A DNA stretch of 64,000 nt from Planctomycetaceae bacterium. GTDB lineage: Bacteria; Planctomycetota; UBA1135; GCA-002686595. The translations under genes were made by a program, and so were the position numbers. The DNA lies in NCBI GenBank assembly GCA_011525785.1, contig WYBT01000056.1, positions 124,001-188,000 on the forward strand. Reading direction: 5' to 3'. The notes beneath the pieces are model-generated. The model was given only the letters and a program-made list of their open reading frames with translations. It was not told where the DNA came from and ran no database searches. Shown one piece after another: positions 1 to 8,892 of this stretch (position 1 is the first letter of the stretch; every line of letters starts with the position of its first letter).

Positions 1-144
1 TGTCGCTGGCCCAAAACTGGGCGCGCTGTGGGCGCTCGTCGCGACGTGATGGCGCCGCTGCGGACTACCATGGGACTTGCGCTGGCGTCGCTCGGTTGTG
101 GCGAGCTGCGCGCGTCGCACCGTCAACAGGGAGGCTTCAAGGTC

Positions 145-3100
145 GTGAAGCAAGCTCGCAGCATTGCGCCGCAGGCGCTCGTCTTGCTCGTGGCCGTGGC
201 GGCCGCGCTCGTGGTTTGGCTCGCACTCGACGAAGGCTCGGCGACGACCGAGGGCGTGAGTCCCGATTCAGCGCTCGCCGCGCGTTCGGGGCCGACTCGA
301 GCGCAGGTCGACGAAGCACTGTCAACGCCGGCGGAATCGGGAAACGAGCCATCTGAGTCTGCATCGACAGCCCAAGCCGCGCCCGAGCGCGCCGCTGTCG
401 ACGAAGCGGCCGAGCGCGAGCTCGCGGATGCGCTGTGGGTCGAGGGGCGCGTCGTGTGGCCCGAGGGCACGCCGCTCGACGAAGAGCTCGAGGTCGTGGC
501 CGACGGCAAGGACTTCAAACAGGTGGGCCAGCCCAAGGGCAAGCACCGCGTGCGCGTCGGCGCCGACGGGCGCTTTCGCGTGGCGTTCCGCAACGACACC
601 AAGGCGGGTTCGCTCTCGATTGCAGCGCGCTACTGCTATCTCGCGACGCCGTTCAAGCTCAAGCCGGCGAGCCCGCCCGAAACCGTCGTGCTAGAGCCGG
701 AGTTGGGAGGCTGCATCGTCGGCGTGATCACGCCTCCGGCCAACGCTCGCGATGTCGAGCTCGTGCGCGGCAAGGCGCAGGTCGAGTCCTTCGGCTGGGG
801 AGTCAAGCGCGAGCCGCAGCAGCAGCGGGCGAAGCTCGACGCGAGCTGGCGCTACGAGTTGCGCGGACTCGCGGTCGAGCTCCAACACCGCGTCGAGTTC
901 GATGCGCAGGTGTGGGCGCCGGTCAAGAGAGAGGCGGTGCGCGTGGAAGCGGGCAAGCTCACGACGATCGACCTCGCCTGCGAACTCGGCGCGACGCTGC
1001 GCGGCGTCGTGGTCGACGATGCCGGCGAGCCCGTCGGCAACGCCTCGGTCGTCGCCAGGGTCGAGAGCGAGTCCGCAAATGTCGCGGGCGACACCGAACG
1101 CCACGCGCAAGCCGGCGCCCAAGGTGAGTTCGCGCTGCGAGGCGTGCCCACGGGAAGCGTCGTGCTCGAAGTGACGCGCGAGGGCTACCTCGACAAGAAG
1201 CAGGAGCTGGGCGTGCTGTCCGACGGCGAGGCGCGCGAAGGTCTGCGCATCGTGCTCGACGCGGGCCGCTTCGTGGCTGGCGTCGTGACCTGGGACGACG
1301 GAGCGCCGGCCGAGCGCGCGATGGTGCAGATCGAGGAGACGCGCGACAACGCGCGGGTGTTCTTCGGCGAACCGAAGGGGCACAGAGTCGACGCGCAGGG
1401 CCGCTTCAAGATCACCGGGCTGGGCGAAGGGCCCTACAAGGTCACTGCGAGCGCGCCCGAAGGCTCGCGGCCGCGGCCGGAGGGCGTCGAAGCGCCGAAA
1501 TTGAAGAACAGCGGCCCCAAATGGCGCGCGGAAGTGCGCGGCGCGATGCCCGGCGCGGAGCTCGCGCTCGTGCTCGGGCCCGGCGCGTCCCTGGCGGGAG
1601 TGGTGGTCGACGAGAGCGGCGCCGCTGTGGAGAAGTTCACGATCCGCGTGCTGCGGCGCACGACGGGCATGGTGTTCGGCAGCACGGACGACGTTGCTTC
1701 GCGCAAGTTCGACGCGCCCGATGGACGCTTCGTGCTCGAGGGCCTCGGCGACGGCGCGTGGTGTCTGCTTGCGCAAGCCAAGGGCTACACCGACAGCGAG
1801 CTCGTGCCGGTCGACGTGCCGTACTCGGGGCCAGAGCTGAAGATCACGCTGCCGCGCGCGGCGCGTCTTGCGGGTCTGGTCGTCGATCCCAGCGGCAAAC
1901 CGCTCGCCGACGCCGCGGTCGAAGTGGAACGCGAGCGCGACGTCTTCACCGGCCGCAGAGACGAAGAGTCGCGGAGCTCGGACGCGCAGGGCCGCTTCGA
2001 AGTGCGCAACGCGCCGTCGGGCCTCGTGAGGCTTCGCGCGACGCACCCGAAGTTCGCGGCTAGCCCCACACTCGAACTGCGCCTCGCGCCTGGTGAGGAA
2101 CGCACGGACCTGCGTCTGGAGCTGAGCGAAGGCGGAACGATCCGCGGCAAGATCGCACAGAACGAGCTGCGCGGCGGTGAGAACTGGAGCGTGAACATCT
2201 CGAGCAAAGGGGGCGGCTGGGACTACGTCACCACCGACGCGGCGGGCGCGTTCGTGTTCGAGCGCGTCCGCCCCGGCGAGCACCGCATTTCGGCGCACGT
2301 CGACCGCGTCGAGTTGAACCCGGGCAAGGGCGCGATTCCGCGCATGCTGCACACGAACGTGACGGTCGAGGCCGGCACGACGGTCGAGGTGGTGCTCGGC
2401 GCGCTCAGCGCGCAGCCGCTCGAGCTGCGCGGACGCGTGACGATCGGCGGCGAGCCCGCGGCAGGCGCCGCGCTGTTCGTCTCGCGCAAGGGCTTCGTGC
2501 GCAACGCCGAGTGCGCGGACGACGGCAGCTACTCGCTCGTGGTCGACGGACCGGGCCGCTACAACGTCAACGCCCGCCTGCGGGCCAGCGATGTTTCTCA
2601 TTCAGCGCAGATCGACATCGCCGACGGCGCTCCGACGGTCCACGACATCGCGTTCCACGACGCTCGACTGCGGGGGCGCGTGATCGACGCGGCCGGAGAG
2701 CCCGTTGCCAACGCGTCGGTGCAGTTGGCGCTCGTGCGCGCGGAGAGCGAGGCGCAAGGCGGCGCGCAGAGTGCGAACGTGGACACCGACGGGAAGGGCG
2801 TCTTCGAGCTGCGCGGCCTGACGCCCGGCGAGCACCGGCTGACGGTCAGCGACGGCCTGGGCTTCGGCGAGGCGCGGTTCGGCGCGCTGGTGCGCGAGGG
2901 CCTGGTGGTCGCCGGAAATGCAGCGACCGAGGAGCTTGTGCTGCGCGTCGAGCCTGGCGTCGCGCTGCGCTGTCGCGTCCGCGGCGTCGACGGCGGCGCT
3001 GCCATCGGCGCGAGCGTCACTGTGCGGGCGCCGAGTGGGCCACCCGTCGAGCGCGCCTTTGGCGATCGACACACCGACGGCGCCGGAGCGTGCACGCTCA

Positions 3101-3483
3101 CGGGCCTTTCGAGCGGCGACCACATCGTCGTGGCGTGGCTCGACGATGCGGTGGGGGCGTCGAGCGTCGTGCGCGTAAAGAGTGGCGAACCGCGCGAGGT
3201 CGAGATCGCGCTGCGCCGCGGCGGCCGGATCGCGATCACGCGGAGTGCGGCGGCGGGCGCAGCCTTCACGGGCAAGGTGGCCGTGCTCGACGACGCAGGC
3301 TTCGACTGGGGCGCCGGCGCGGCGCCGTGGAGCGTCCAGGGCGAGGTCTGGAGCGTGGGGCCGCTCCCGCCCGGCGCGTACACGGTTCGCTCCAACGGGT
3401 CGAACGGTCAGGTGGTCGAAGTCGCTGCGAGCGTTCGAGCGGGCGACGTGCAAGCGGTGACTCTCCAGCTCACGGCCCAGTGA
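145..3483 (+). CDS. Membrane-anchored protein with many carboxypeptidase-regulatory-like repeats
   Basis: Predicted 1112-residue protein. The GTG at 145 is preferred because AGGGAGG lies ten bases upstream and the product then opens with a short basic stretch and one hydrophobic segment (residues about 9-28), a signal anchor. The rest is low-complexity linker (to about residue 110) and then roughly eight beta-sandwich repeats of the CarboxypepD_reg type, each recognisable by a G-x-V-x-D-x-x-G-x-P-x-x-x-A strand pair followed by a G-x-F-x-L-x-x-L/V-x-x-G turn. No peptidase or other catalytic motif is seen, so a surface, adhesive or sensory role outside the cytoplasmic membrane is likely. The same reading frame stays open to base 1, so a longer form beginning outside the window cannot be excluded. 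Related anchored CRD proteins occur at 8893, 28630 and 34690, and one is fused to a sigma factor at 20026. Confidence 0.75.
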   Translation: MKQARSIAPQALVLLVAVAAALVVWLALDEGSATTEGVSPDSALAARSGPTRAQVDEALSTPAESGNEPSESASTAQAAPERAAVDEAAERELADALWVEGRVVWPEGTPLDEELEVVADGKDFKQVGQPKGKHRVRVGADGRFRVAFRNDTKAGSLSIAARYCYLATPFKLKPASPPETVVLEPELGGCIVGVITPPANARDVELVRGKAQVESFGWGVKREPQQQRAKLDASWRYELRGLAVELQHRVEFDAQVWAPVKREAVRVEAGKLTTIDLACELGATLRGVVVDDAGEPVGNASVVARVESESANVAGDTERHAQAGAQGEFALRGVPTGSVVLEVTREGYLDKKQELGVLSDGEAREGLRIVLDAGRFVAGVVTWDDGAPAERAMVQIEETRDNARVFFGEPKGHRVDAQGRFKITGLGEGPYKVTASAPEGSRPRPEGVEAPKLKNSGPKWRAEVRGAMPGAELALVLGPGASLAGVVVDESGAAVEKFTIRVLRRTTGMVFGSTDDVASRKFDAPDGRFVLEGLGDGAWCLLAQAKGYTDSELVPVDVPYSGPELKITLPRAARLAGLVVDPSGKPLADAAVEVERERDVFTGRRDEESRSSDAQGRFEVRNAPSGLVRLRATHPKFAASPTLELRLAPGEERTDLRLELSEGGTIRGKIAQNELRGGENWSVNISSKGGGWDYVTTDAAGAFVFERVRPGEHRISAHVDRVELNPGKGAIPRMLHTNVTVEAGTTVEVVLGALSAQPLELRGRVTIGGEPAAGAALFVSRKGFVRNAECADDGSYSLVVDGPGRYNVNARLRASDVSHSAQIDIADGAPTVHDIAFHDARLRGRVIDAAGEPVANASVQLALVRAESEAQGGAQSANVDTDGKGVFELRGLTPGEHRLTVSDGLGFGEARFGALVREGLVVAGNAATEELVLRVEPGVALRCRVRGVDGGAAIGASVTVRAPSGPPVERAFGDRHTDGAGACTLTGLSSGDHIVVAWLDDAVGASSVVRVKSGEPREVEIALRRGGRIAITRSAAAGAAFTGKVAVLDDAGFDWGAGAAPWSVQGEVWSVGPLPPGAYTVRSNGSNGQVVEVAASVRAGDVQAVTLQLTAQ

Positions 3484-3763
3484 GATTGGGGAGCGCCTGA
3501 CGAAACGCCCCGCGGCGCCCGACCGCGCTGTCATCTGCCCGAGCGGCGCCGCCGCGACTCCAAGGGTTGCGCGGCGAACCCGTGTCGCCGCGTCGACACC
3601 ACTCGGACGGCGCCATCACGGCCGCGCATCCAAGGTTCGTTCCGTCAGGCGCTCTCACCGCGGAGAACTCCACTCCTGCGCGCGCTCGCAAGTGCGCGTC
3701 CGGGTCAGTAGCTTTCGCGCCTTCGGCGCTCCGCGCGATGCGCGCTCCCACTCAGCGCCGCCT

Positions 3764-4705
3764 ATGACCTTTCATCCGGCGACGCTCGTCTCAGCACCCT
3801 TCCTGGCGGCTTACGTCTACCTGGGCTGCGTGTGCTACGTGCACTTTCGCGGCAAGGTCCGCCTGCGCTTCACGCGCCAGCTCACCGAGCACTCAGGGCT
3901 CTTCTCGCCCTACAACTGTTTGATGTACCTGTTCTCCGCCGTGTCGCGGAAGCCGGTGCTCGACGTGCGCGAGTTCCCCGAGCTCTCCAAGCTGCGCGAG
4001 AACTGGCAGACGATCCGCGACGAGGCCCTGGCGCTCTACCAGGCCGGCGAGATCGAGTACGACCAGCAGCACAACGACCTCGCCTTCGTGGCCTTCAAGA
4101 AGCGCGGCTGGAAGCGCTTCTACTTGAAGTGGTACCACGACTTCCTGCCTTCGGCGCGCCAGCTGTGCCCCAAGACGGTCGAGCTCGTCGACTCGCTGCC
4201 CTGCATCAACGCGGCCGCGTTCACGATGCTCCCGCCGGGCAAGAAGCTCGGCAAGCACCGCGATCCCTTCGCGAGTTCGCTGCGCTACCACCTGGGCCTT
4301 GCGACGCCCAACTCCGACAAGTGCGCGATCTGGATCGACGGCCAGTTCTACTCCTGGCGCGACGGCGAGGACGTGGTCTTCGACGAGACCTACGTGCACT
4401 GGGCCGAGAACGAGACTGACCAGACGCGCATCATCTTCTTCGCCGACTTCACGCGTCCGCTGCGCACGCCCGTGATGCGCGGCTTCGTGCGGCTGATGAA
4501 TCGCTACGGCTTCCGCATCACGCGCAGCCACAACCGCCCTGAAGAAGCCCGCGGCGCGCTGAACTACCTCACGCCGGTCGTGTTCGCGATCAAGTACTTC
4601 TTCATCGAGCTCAAGAGCAAGCACCGGCGGCTGTACTTCGCGGGCAAGTACCTGGTCGGCGCAGCGGCGGTCTACTTCGTGTTCGTGCGGCCGCTGGTCG
4701 ACTGA
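3764..4705 (+). CDS. Membrane-associated aspartyl/asparaginyl beta-hydroxylase family dioxygenase (LpxO-like)
   Basis: 313 residues from the ATG at 3764. An N-terminal membrane segment (about 8-27) and a C-terminal hydrophobic segment flank a cupin-type Fe(II)/2-oxoglutarate domain. The iron triad is visible as H165-R-D167 and H212, with R222 placed to bind 2-oxoglutarate. This is the arrangement and length of the LpxO group, which 2-hydroxylates lipid A acyl chains at the inner membrane, so lipid or lipid A hydroxylation is the most likely role. Substrate assignment is inference; peptidyl Asp/Asn hydroxylases share the fold but usually lack the two membrane segments. It stands alone on the plus strand, convergent with the antiporter gene 14 bases away. 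Confidence 0.8.
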   Translation: MTFHPATLVSAPFLAAYVYLGCVCYVHFRGKVRLRFTRQLTEHSGLFSPYNCLMYLFSAVSRKPVLDVREFPELSKLRENWQTIRDEALALYQAGEIEYDQQHNDLAFVAFKKRGWKRFYLKWYHDFLPSARQLCPKTVELVDSLPCINAAAFTMLPPGKKLGKHRDPFASSLRYHLGLATPNSDKCAIWIDGQFYSWRDGEDVVFDETYVHWAENETDQTRIIFFADFTRPLRTPVMRGFVRLMNRYGFRITRSHNRPEEARGALNYLTPVVFAIKYFFIELKSKHRRLYFAGKYLVGAAAVYFVFVRPLVD

Positions 4706-4719
4706 GTGTCGCGCCGAAG

Positions 4720-6795
4720 CTATTGCTTCCTGGACTCTTCGCGCGTCGCATTGATCTGATCGATGGCGAGCGCGATCTCGTCGGCGGTGCCGGTCAGGGC
4801 CAGCAAGTCGCCGCGCTCGAGCTTCTGATCGCCCGCCGCGGTGGTCCAGCCGCTGCCGCCGCGCGCGACGCACACCACGCTCGCGCCCGAGCTCGCGTGC
4901 AGGTCCAGCTCGTCCAGCGTGCGGCCCACGGCCTCGCCGTCGTCGTTCACTCGCACGGCGGTGAAGTTCCCCAGGCCCGGCAAGAGCGCGTTGATCTGCT
5001 CGAGCGCGTGGGGCTCGCTCGGCGCGGCGGCGGAGCGGTTCTCGCTCACCAGCGCTTCGAGCACGACCTGCGAGCCCGCGCGGAAGTGCCCGTCGAGATC
5101 GTCTACGCGACGGCGCAGCGCGAGCAGCAGCAGCGTGCCCACCACGAGTGCGAAGGCGATCGCTCCGACGGAGGGCACGAACGGCGCGGACAGCGCGAGG
5201 ATCGGGACGCCGATGGCGAGCAGCGTCGCGATCTGGATCGCGCTGACCAGCGCGAGTCGCGGCGTGGCGGCCGGGTCGTACTGCGGCGAGAGCGCGTTCG
5301 GCAGAGCGGCGCTGGCGATGAGCAGTGCGAGTCGACGTGACGCGCGCAGGATGCCCAATCCCAGCGGCGCGCAGGCCAACGCTGCGACGCCGAGGATCGA
5401 GAAGTCGGCCACGACGCGCCCGACGCCGAAGGTCGTGTCGACCAGCTCGATCAGCTCCTGGCGCCAGATCGAGGCCGAGACGATCACGCTCAAGATCACG
5501 CTGGCGTCGATCAGGATCCACACGCCCAGGCGCACCAGCGGCCGTCGATTGGGCCCCATGCGCCGCGCCGCGAGCGTGTCGATCCAAGTTCCGTAGAGCG
5601 TCTCGAACAGCGCTAGGCGCTGGGGGAGCAGGTGCTCGATGCCGCGCGCGATGCCCTCCGAGCGCGCCACGAGCAGCGGCGCGATCAGCACGGTCATCAC
5701 GCACACGGCGGCCGCGATCGAATGCAGCTCGCCGCTGCGCACGCCGGCCTGGCGCGCGACTTCCGCGACCAGGAACTGGTACTCGGCGACCGGGACGAGC
5801 CACAGCGCGCCGCGCAGGCCCGGGCCGAGGCCCGCGCCGGACAACAGGCCGCCGACCGACAGGCCCAGCAGCTTGCCGATCACGATCACTGCGGCGAGCG
5901 CGGCGGCGAGGGGCAGGTGCTCGAGCACCAGCGCCGGGTCGATCATCATCCCGACCGCCACGAAGAAGATCGCGGCGAACACGTCGCGCACCGGGCGCAC
6001 CAGCGGTTCGAGGATGCGGCCGTGGCCGGCCTCGGCGACGACGGAGCCGGCGATGAACGCGCCCAGCGCGATCGAGTAGCCCGCGGACTTGGCGAGCAGC
6101 GAGAACAGGAAGCACACGCCGATCGCTGCGAGCAGGATCACCTCACGGTTGCCCGTGCCCATCACCCAGCGCAGCAGGCGCGGCGCGGCGGCGAGTCCGA
6201 CGGCGACGAGCGCGACGAGGAAGCCCGCGAGCTTGAGCGACGAGAGCGCGAACTGCGACGCGCTGACGCCCGCGCCGGCCAGCGTGGCGGTGAGCAGCGC
6301 GAGCATCACCATCGAGAACAGGTCCTCGACCACCAGCACGCCGAGCACGAAGTTGCGCACGCGCGGCTCGGCCCCGCGCTCGCCCAGCAGCTTGGCCACC
6401 ACCATCGTGCTCGCGATCGAGGCGATGGCGCCGAGGCAGGCGGCTTCGCGCGGCGCCCAGCCGAACAGGCTGCCGACCGTGAAACCCAGCCAGAACAGGA
6501 GCGCCACCTCGATCGCGGTGACCAGCAGCGCCGAGCGGCCGAGTTCGAGCAGCTTGCGCACGCTGAATTCCAGGCCGATCGAGAACATCAGCAGCGTGAC
6601 GCCCAGCTCCGCCAGCGCGCCCACCGAGCCGACGTTGGCGAACAGCGGCAGCGGGACGTGGGGTCCGACCACGAGGCCGGCCAGCAGATAACCGAGCACC
6701 GTCGGCAGGCGCAGCCGCTGGAACACGACCGCGACGACCGCCGCCGTGATCAGGACGATCGCCAGGTCCTTGAGCAGTCCTCCGAAGTCGTTCAT
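4720..6795 (-). CDS. Monovalent cation:proton antiporter, CPA2 family, with C-terminal TrkA-C domain
   Basis: 691 residues. The first roughly 400 residues form about a dozen hydrophobic helices with CPA2/KefB-type motifs: G-Y-L-L-A-G near residue 35, the F-S-I-G-L-E segment near 70 and the V-E-D motif in helix 5. A second group of hydrophobic segments follows (about 425-565), and the last 85 residues (about 600-685) look like an RCK_C/TrkA_C ligand-binding domain. No NAD-binding TrkA_N domain is seen, which distinguishes it from KefB/KefC. Likely role: Na+/K+ for H+ exchange across the cytoplasmic membrane. It is the last gene of a leftward run that starts at 11407. Confidence 0.85.
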   Translation of the reverse strand: MNDFGGLLKDLAIVLITAAVVAVVFQRLRLPTVLGYLLAGLVVGPHVPLPLFANVGSVGALAELGVTLLMFSIGLEFSVRKLLELGRSALLVTAIEVALLFWLGFTVGSLFGWAPREAACLGAIASIASTMVVAKLLGERGAEPRVRNFVLGVLVVEDLFSMVMLALLTATLAGAGVSASQFALSSLKLAGFLVALVAVGLAAAPRLLRWVMGTGNREVILLAAIGVCFLFSLLAKSAGYSIALGAFIAGSVVAEAGHGRILEPLVRPVRDVFAAIFFVAVGMMIDPALVLEHLPLAAALAAVIVIGKLLGLSVGGLLSGAGLGPGLRGALWLVPVAEYQFLVAEVARQAGVRSGELHSIAAAVCVMTVLIAPLLVARSEGIARGIEHLLPQRLALFETLYGTWIDTLAARRMGPNRRPLVRLGVWILIDASVILSVIVSASIWRQELIELVDTTFGVGRVVADFSILGVAALACAPLGLGILRASRRLALLIASAALPNALSPQYDPAATPRLALVSAIQIATLLAIGVPILALSAPFVPSVGAIAFALVVGTLLLLALRRRVDDLDGHFRAGSQVVLEALVSENRSAAAPSEPHALEQINALLPGLGNFTAVRVNDDGEAVGRTLDELDLHASSGASVVCVARGGSGWTTAAGDQKLERGDLLALTGTADEIALAIDQINATREESRKQ

Positions 6796-6853
6796 GCGCC
6801 GCGCACCGAGCGCCGCGCAGGGTAGCGCGGCCGTTGCGCGCGAGGCAGCGCGC

Positions 6854-8806
6854 TCAGCGTGCCGCGCTCGTGTTCATGAGCGCATTGCGCGCCGCGTCGG
6901 TGTAGTTCGCGGGGTTGCTCATGCCCGTCGTGTGGCACCAACCGGTCACGTGACCCATGTTGTTGCCGTTGGGCAGTTCGCCGCGCGTCTTCTCCACCGT
7001 TCCGTCCTCGGGGTTCGACAGGAGGAAATCGACCAGACCGCTGCAGGCGTTGCCGGAGTTCGAGGTGGTCCAGGTGAAGACCTCCGCGCGCGCCCAACTC
7101 GGAATGCCCGCGAGCCAGGTGCTCGAGCCCGACGGAGTGAGGTTCGCGTTGTTGCCGCAGGCGAGGAAGCCGAACTGCGCGAGCGGCGTGCCCTGGTACG
7201 GCGCCGCCACACTCTGGATGCGCCGGCCGCCGGTCGAGAGGTCGAGGCCAGTGGTGTAGAAGGTCAGGAGCTGCAGCGCCGCGGGGCCGCCCTGACTGTG
7301 CGCGACGACGCCGAAGGACGAGAGCTGTGCGTTCGCGGCGCGTTGAGCGATGAGTTGCGCGAACTGGTCGTGCGTGCGGTTGGCGCTGGGGTCGAGGAAC
7401 TCGAGCTTGGGCTCGCTGAAGTGCGCCGGCGGCCAGATCGAGCCGCTCGAGCAGTAGCCGTGCACGAGCATGAGCGCGGGGCGAATCGGGACCTCGCCGA
7501 TTTGCGGCAGCGGCCCGACCGGAACGCCGAGGGAGGCGAGCAGCGCGTTCGTCGGCGTGCTCGCGCCCGAGTTGGCGCTCGTGTTCGTGTTCTGCGGCGT
7601 TCGCGCAACAAGCTGCGGCGCGTCGACGGGCGCTCTCTCGAGCCGCGCGAGTACATTGAGCGAGTCGGGATCCTGCACGCGCACGTTGCGCAGCTCGAGC
7701 GGGCCCGCCGCGCCGGCGAGATCGAGCCAGCGCTCGTCGAAATCGAGCTCGAGCGTCCACAGCGCGCCATCGAGCCGCGGCGTCTGGATGCGCGCGAGCC
7801 AGCACAGCGGCGTTGAGCCTTGTGGAGCTGAGCCCCAGACCTCAGCGGCGACGAGCACGCGCGGCGGGGTCGCGACCAGCGGGGCGGCGGAGAGCTCCAT
7901 GCGCCAAGTCATGGCGTCGACACGCGTCGCCTGCGCGGCGGCGTCGAGCTCGAGCACCGGCTCGCTCACGCTGAAGGCGAGCTGCGCCGTGCGCAGGAAC
8001 GGCAGGCCCTCGCGCGTGACGCCGCGCAGCTCTGCGCGCGCGGAGAGCGGGCCGGAAACGTCGTGGGGGAGCCACGCGCCGAACAGGCCGTCGCTCGCGG
8101 CTCCGTCGTCGTGGGCGCCGTCGTCGCGCAGCGCAAGCTCGCGCGGGCCGCTCGAGGACTCGACGACCAGCCGCGCGTCGCGCACGAGGCCGAGCTCGCG
8201 CCCGCTCGCGCGCGCGACGACGGCGATCGGCTTGCCGCGCACGAGCTCGTGCGTCGTCACCCAGGCCTCGGCGGCCAGCTCGCGCGACGCGCGCGTGAAC
8301 AGCCAGCCCTCGACGACGTCGCTCGCGCGCTCGGCCTCGATGCGCACGCGCCACTCGCCCGCAGGCGCGCCGCGCAGCTCGCGCCGAACGACGACCCAGC
8401 CTGGCAGATCGTCGCCGGCGAGTTCGACCGTGCGCTGCAGCGCGAAGCTCTCGTCGATAGGCCGCAGCACTCCGCCGCGCGGCGCTGCGAGCACGCGCCA
8501 GTTCGCCGCGGCGGGGGAGAGCAGTGCGATCGACCAGCGCCCCTCGCCTTCGACCGGCAGATCGAACTGCGCGGCGAAGCGACCGTCGCTCTGCTCTTCG
8601 AAGCGCACCGGCAGCACGCTGGCGCCCGAGCGGCTGGGCGTGCTCGCGGGGTCGGGCAGCCGCAGTAGGCCGCTCGTGATGTCCGCCGGCGGAGCGACGA
8701 CGTTGCGCGGCGTTTGCGCCTGCGCGAGCGCTGCTGTGAACAGCGCGGCGGCTGCGGTGGTCCAGAGACGGCGAGTGCTTCGATGCGATGTCGTCGGTTG
8801 CTGCAT
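6854..8806 (-). CDS. Secreted lipase-like alpha/beta hydrolase with N-terminal beta-sandwich region
   Basis: 650 residues with an N-terminal signal peptide ending in A-Q-A-Q (about residue 31). Residues about 40-410 are beta-rich; a D-D-G-A-x-x-D-x-x-x-x-D-G-L-F stretch resembles the choice-of-anchor X/VWA-adjacent sandwich found in secreted proteins. The catalytic part begins near residue 450 with the oxyanion strand L-V-H-G-Y, followed by the nucleophile elbow A-H-S-Q-G-G near residue 502 (GxSxG-like, with A at the first position). A histidine near the C-terminus could complete the triad, but I cannot assign it. It probably hydrolyses an ester or lipid outside the cell. It lies 58 bases upstream of the antiporter gene and 86 downstream of a CRD gene on the same strand. 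Confidence 0.75.
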   Translation of the reverse strand: MQQPTTSHRSTRRLWTTAAAALFTAALAQAQTPRNVVAPPADITSGLLRLPDPASTPSRSGASVLPVRFEEQSDGRFAAQFDLPVEGEGRWSIALLSPAAANWRVLAAPRGGVLRPIDESFALQRTVELAGDDLPGWVVVRRELRGAPAGEWRVRIEAERASDVVEGWLFTRASRELAAEAWVTTHELVRGKPIAVVARASGRELGLVRDARLVVESSSGPRELALRDDGAHDDGAASDGLFGAWLPHDVSGPLSARAELRGVTREGLPFLRTAQLAFSVSEPVLELDAAAQATRVDAMTWRMELSAAPLVATPPRVLVAAEVWGSAPQGSTPLCWLARIQTPRLDGALWTLELDFDERWLDLAGAAGPLELRNVRVQDPDSLNVLARLERAPVDAPQLVARTPQNTNTSANSGASTPTNALLASLGVPVGPLPQIGEVPIRPALMLVHGYCSSGSIWPPAHFSEPKLEFLDPSANRTHDQFAQLIAQRAANAQLSSFGVVAHSQGGPAALQLLTFYTTGLDLSTGGRRIQSVAAPYQGTPLAQFGFLACGNNANLTPSGSSTWLAGIPSWARAEVFTWTTSNSGNACSGLVDFLLSNPEDGTVEKTRGELPNGNNMGHVTGWCHTTGMSNPANYTDAARNALMNTSAAR

Positions 8807-8892
8807 GGTGATCGTGCGCGCTGCGCCTGTAGCGCGGTCCAGCGATCATCGCACGACCCCGTGGAGAATGCGCAGCTCTCGAATCCCCGAGC

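Noticed and set aside
691..2601. 636-codon open frame antisense to the first CRD gene
   Set aside because: In DNA this GC-rich, antisense frames of real genes are often open. The translation is Arg/Ala/His-rich with no domain, and the sense frame shows a clear repeat architecture.
3893..6115. 740-codon minus-strand frame across the LpxO-like and antiporter genes
   Set aside because: It crosses the boundary of two well-supported genes on opposite strands and reads as compositionally biased sequence without motifs.
5632..6825. 397-codon plus-strand frame antisense to the antiporter
   Set aside because: The translation is an Asp/Arg/His/Gln-rich shadow of hydrophobic helices, a known effect of reading transmembrane genes in reverse.
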